From NCBI GenBank assembly GCA_002422345.1, contig DIUL01000060.1:1-35284 (forward strand): a stretch of DNA of 35,284 bases. Reading direction: 5' to 3'. Of this stretch, positions 33,148 to 35,284 are shown piece by piece (the first letter of the stretch is position 1; every line of letters starts with the position of its first letter). Both the position numbers and the translations under genes were made by a program. Origin of the DNA: Acetobacteraceae bacterium UBA6159. GTDB lineage: Bacteria; Pseudomonadota; Alphaproteobacteria; Acetobacterales; Acetobacteraceae. Below the pieces are notes generated by a model. It saw nothing but the letters and a program-made list of their open reading frames with translations. It was not told the origin of the DNA and searched no databases.

Positions 33148-34782
33148 TCAACCCCGTTCCAGCCACCCCCCATACGTCTCCCGCAACTGGGTTTTCATGA
33201 TCTTCCCAGTTGCGGTGTGGGGGAAGGCGTCGACCACCACCACATCGTCGGGCATCCACCACTTCGCGATATGGCCATCGAGGTGCGCGCGCATCTCCTC
33301 CGCCGTCACCGAGGCACCCGGCTTGCACTGCACCAGCAGCAGCGGGCGTTCCTGCCAGCGGGGGTGACGGGCGGCGATGACCGCGGCCTCCTGGATCGCG
33401 GGGTGGCCGACGGCGAGGTTCTCGATCTCGATCGAGCTGATCCACTCCCCGCCCGACTTCACCACGTCCTTGGCGCGGTCGGTGATCTGGATGAAGCCTT
33501 CCACGTCCATCGTGCCGACATCGCCGGTGCCGAACCAGCCATCCGGGCCGGGCGGGTCGCCGTCGCCCTTGAAGTAGCCCGACAGGACCCAGGGCCCGCG
33601 CGCCTGGATCAGCCCGACGCTGGCGCCATCGCGCGGCAGTTCATGCCCCTCGGCGTCGATCACCCGCATTTCCACGCCGTAGATCGTGCGCCCCTGCTTG
33701 AGGTTGAGCGTCATCCAGGCCTCGGGGTCGAGCGTGTCATGGCGGGGCAGCTTCGTGCCGATGGTGCCGAGGGGGCTGAGCTCGGTCATGCCCCAGGCGT
33801 GGATGGTCTCGGCGTTGAAGTAGTGGCGGACCTTCTCGATCAGCACGCGCGGGACGGCGGTCCCACCCGACAGCAGGCGGGTCAGGCGGAGGCGGGAGAG
33901 GTCGACGGTGTCACGGTTCTGTTCCAGCCAGGTGAACATGGTCAGCCAGACGGTGGGGACGGCACCGGTAAAGGTGATGCCCTCGTCCCGCATCAGCTCG
34001 TACAGGCTCTGCGGATCGAGCCGCGGGCCGGGCAGCACCAGCTTGGCGCCGCACGCCGCGGCAGCATAGGGAATGCCCCAGCAATTCACATGGAACATCG
34101 GCGCGCAGGGCAACAGCGAGTCGCGTGCCGAGATCGCCATCGAATCGACCATCATCAGGTTCATCGTGTGCAGCACGGTCGAGCGGTGCGAATACAGCAC
34201 GCCCTTCGGATTGCCGGTCGTTCCCGATGTGTAGCAAAGAGAGGACGCGCTGTTCTCGTCGAAGACCGGCCAGTCGAACATGTCGGTCTCGGCCGCCAGC
34301 AGGTCCTCGTAGCACAGCAGGTTGGGGATGGCGGCGTCCGGCATCTCCGACCGGTGGCAGAGCGCGATGTAGTGACGCACCGTCGGCAGATGCGGTGCGA
34401 GGCTGGCGATCAGGTCGGCGAAACCGGGATCGAAGAAGACCGCCTGGTCCTCGGCATGGTTGACGATGTAGGTGAGCTGGTCGGGAAACAGGCGCGGATT
34501 GACCGTGTGCAGGATGCGGGCGGAGCCGCTGACGCCGAAGAACAGCTCCAGATGGCGGTGATGGTTCCAGGCGAAGCTGGCGACCCGGTCGCCGGCCCCG
34601 ATGCCCAGGCGATGCAGCACGTTGGCGAGCCGGCGGGATCGTTCGGCGACGTTGCCCCAGGTGCCGCGATGGATGGATCCGTCGGCCATGCGGGAGATCA
34701 CTTCTCCCTCCGGCCGGTATCGTTCCGCGTAGTCGATGAACGAGGATATCAGCAAGGGGCGTTGCTGCATCAGGCCGAACAT
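33148..34782 (-). CDS. FadD-like AMP-forming acyl-CoA ligase
   Basis: A 544-residue ANL enzyme: P-loop CYTSGTTGNPKG, PMFHVNCWG, A5 motif HAWGMTELSP, WFGTGDVGTMD, the hinge DRAKDVVKSGGEW with the WISS that follows, and catalytic lysine in TATGKIMKT. This is the FadD/alkK-like group (medium- to long-chain fatty acids and aromatic acids). A pathway assignment needs neighbours, and none is specific here. The start at 34782 is the only family-like N-terminus (MFGLMQQRPLLISSFI). It lies 71 bp after the dnaE2 stop on the same strand. Confidence 0.93.
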   Translation of the reverse strand: MFGLMQQRPLLISSFIDYAERYRPEGEVISRMADGSIHRGTWGNVAERSRRLANVLHRLGIGAGDRVASFAWNHHRHLELFFGVSGSARILHTVNPRLFPDQLTYIVNHAEDQAVFFDPGFADLIASLAPHLPTVRHYIALCHRSEMPDAAIPNLLCYEDLLAAETDMFDWPVFDENSASSLCYTSGTTGNPKGVLYSHRSTVLHTMNLMMVDSMAISARDSLLPCAPMFHVNCWGIPYAAAACGAKLVLPGPRLDPQSLYELMRDEGITFTGAVPTVWLTMFTWLEQNRDTVDLSRLRLTRLLSGGTAVPRVLIEKVRHYFNAETIHAWGMTELSPLGTIGTKLPRHDTLDPEAWMTLNLKQGRTIYGVEMRVIDAEGHELPRDGASVGLIQARGPWVLSGYFKGDGDPPGPDGWFGTGDVGTMDVEGFIQITDRAKDVVKSGGEWISSIEIENLAVGHPAIQEAAVIAARHPRWQERPLLLVQCKPGASVTAEEMRAHLDGHIAKWWMPDDVVVVDAFPHTATGKIMKTQLRETYGGWLERG

Positions 34783-34853
34783 CCGGTTTCCTCCCGCCTG
34801 TGGCGTTGTTGCGGGAACGTTAGGCGGAGGGCGGTGTTGGGGGCAATCGGGGA

Positions 34854-35284
34854 TCAGCGGAAATCCCGCGTCGGCACCCGGATGTGATAGCTGGGCCGGT
34901 GGCCATGGACGTGGATGTCGCGTGCCTCCCGCCCGCCCACGCCCTTTTCGGTCTGTGAGCCTGGGCGCGGATCGGGGGTGACGGGGCGGCGGGCCTCATC
35001 CCCGCGGCCGGCGGGTTGGATCGGGGCGTTGGCGTGATCTCCCACTGTTCGCAGCAGGGCTGAGAGGTCGGTCAGTTCCTCGGCGATGACGTGGATGACG
35101 CCGCTTTCCCGCTGCAACCGGCCGCGGCAGCCGATCATGGAGGCGGAGAGGATCAGCCGCCTTTGCGCCTCGAACACCGAGGGCCAGACGATCAGGTTGG
35201 CGTGGGCGGTCTCGTCCTCAATGGTCATGAACAGCACGCCGCGGGCGCTGCCGGGGCGCTGGCGGACGAGGACGATGCCGGCGG
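34854..35284 (-). CDS. dnaE2: Error-prone DNA polymerase DnaE2, C-terminal end
   Basis: The last 142 residues of a protein whose start lies beyond the window. The OB-fold (IVLVRQRPGSARGVLFMTIEDETAHANLIVWP, of which GVLFMTIEDE is the core) and the C-terminal VPTRDFR tail are typical of DnaE2, the translesion polymerase of the ImuA-ImuB-DnaE2 mutasome. That cassette is SOS-controlled in alphaproteobacteria; imuA and imuB, if present, would lie beyond the right edge. The DnaE1 C-terminus differs and lacks this tail. Confidence 0.9.
   Translation of the reverse strand, partial: AGIVLVRQRPGSARGVLFMTIEDETAHANLIVWPSVFEAQRRLILSASMIGCRGRLQRESGVIHVIAEELTDLSALLRTVGDHANAPIQPAGRGDEARRPVTPDPRPGSQTEKGVGGREARDIHVHGHRPSYHIRVPTRDFR

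Noticed and set aside
1..35284. Defence island, prophage, biosynthetic cluster or CRISPR array
   Set aside because: No nucleases beyond the VapC toxin, and no integrase, transposase, phage structural gene, regularly spaced repeat or megasynthase. The neighbours are housekeeping or catabolic genes.

Overview
The window is chromosomal DNA from a high-GC alphaproteobacterium. It most resembles Rhodospirillales/Acetobacteraceae, but that placement rests on protein style and gene mix, not on a marker tree. Supporting signs are a short SRP RNA just upstream of dnaX-ybaB-recR, GlcE/GlcF, a Tim44-like protein, DnaE2, MmsB, a DUF3237 protein, many acyl-CoA enzymes, and GC-rich intergenic palindromes of the kind whose chance ORFs read 'GLDPAIA' or 'AGSTRPSPG'. 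Genes are tightly packed on both strands. I see no tRNA, rRNA, CRISPR array, transposase or prophage.

Layout. 1-1.4 kb: a DUF6398 gene cut by the window edge and a SEC-C zinc-motif protein. 1.5-4.5 kb: a thiolase-fold protein without the catalytic cysteine, paired with a DUF35 protein as in Ltp2-type aldolases; a hotdog thioesterase; and an amidohydrolase broken by a one-base frameshift. 4.6-7.2 kb: glcE-glcF, without glcD. 7.2-10.7 kb: a dispersed 112-bp palindromic repeat, the SRP RNA, then dnaX-ybaB-recR with a perfect 28-bp inverted repeat between ybaB and recR. 10.7-15.0 kb (minus strand): 23S-type m5U methyltransferase, NUDIX hydrolase and AlaX-type editing protein in tight order, then a QmcA-like SPFH protein coupled to NfeD. 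15.2-18.9 kb: a small membrane protein, a membrane-anchored beta-helix protein and an acyl-CoA synthetase. 19.1-19.8 kb: a Phd/VapC toxin-antitoxin pair. 19.8-22.4 kb: MmsB with DUF3237, and a divergent serine beta-lactamase-like hydrolase. 22.5-24.8 kb: a gene fusing a YccU-type CoA-binding domain to an O-acetylhomoserine sulfhydrylase, flanked by palindromic repeats. 24.8-27.2 kb: a Tim44-like protein and a TldD/PmbA protein. 27.4-31.2 kb: a three-gene polysaccharide set (GT2, ExoV-like pyruvyl transferase, methyltransferase-glycosyltransferase fusion). 31.2-35.3 kb: an FAH-family hydrolase, MsrB, a second copy of the 112-bp repeat, a FadD-like acyl-CoA ligase, and the 3' end of dnaE2.

Most of the window is ordinary housekeeping and catabolic DNA, and I found no convincing new defence or mobile system. 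The points most worth a second look are the Cys-less thiolase with its DUF35 partner, the CoA-binding/MetY fusion, the methyltransferase-glycosyltransferase fusion beside a pyruvyl transferase, the families of long palindromic repeats (one flanked by a 19-bp direct repeat), and the frameshifted amidohydrolase. Functions are read from motifs and remembered family features; no searches were run.
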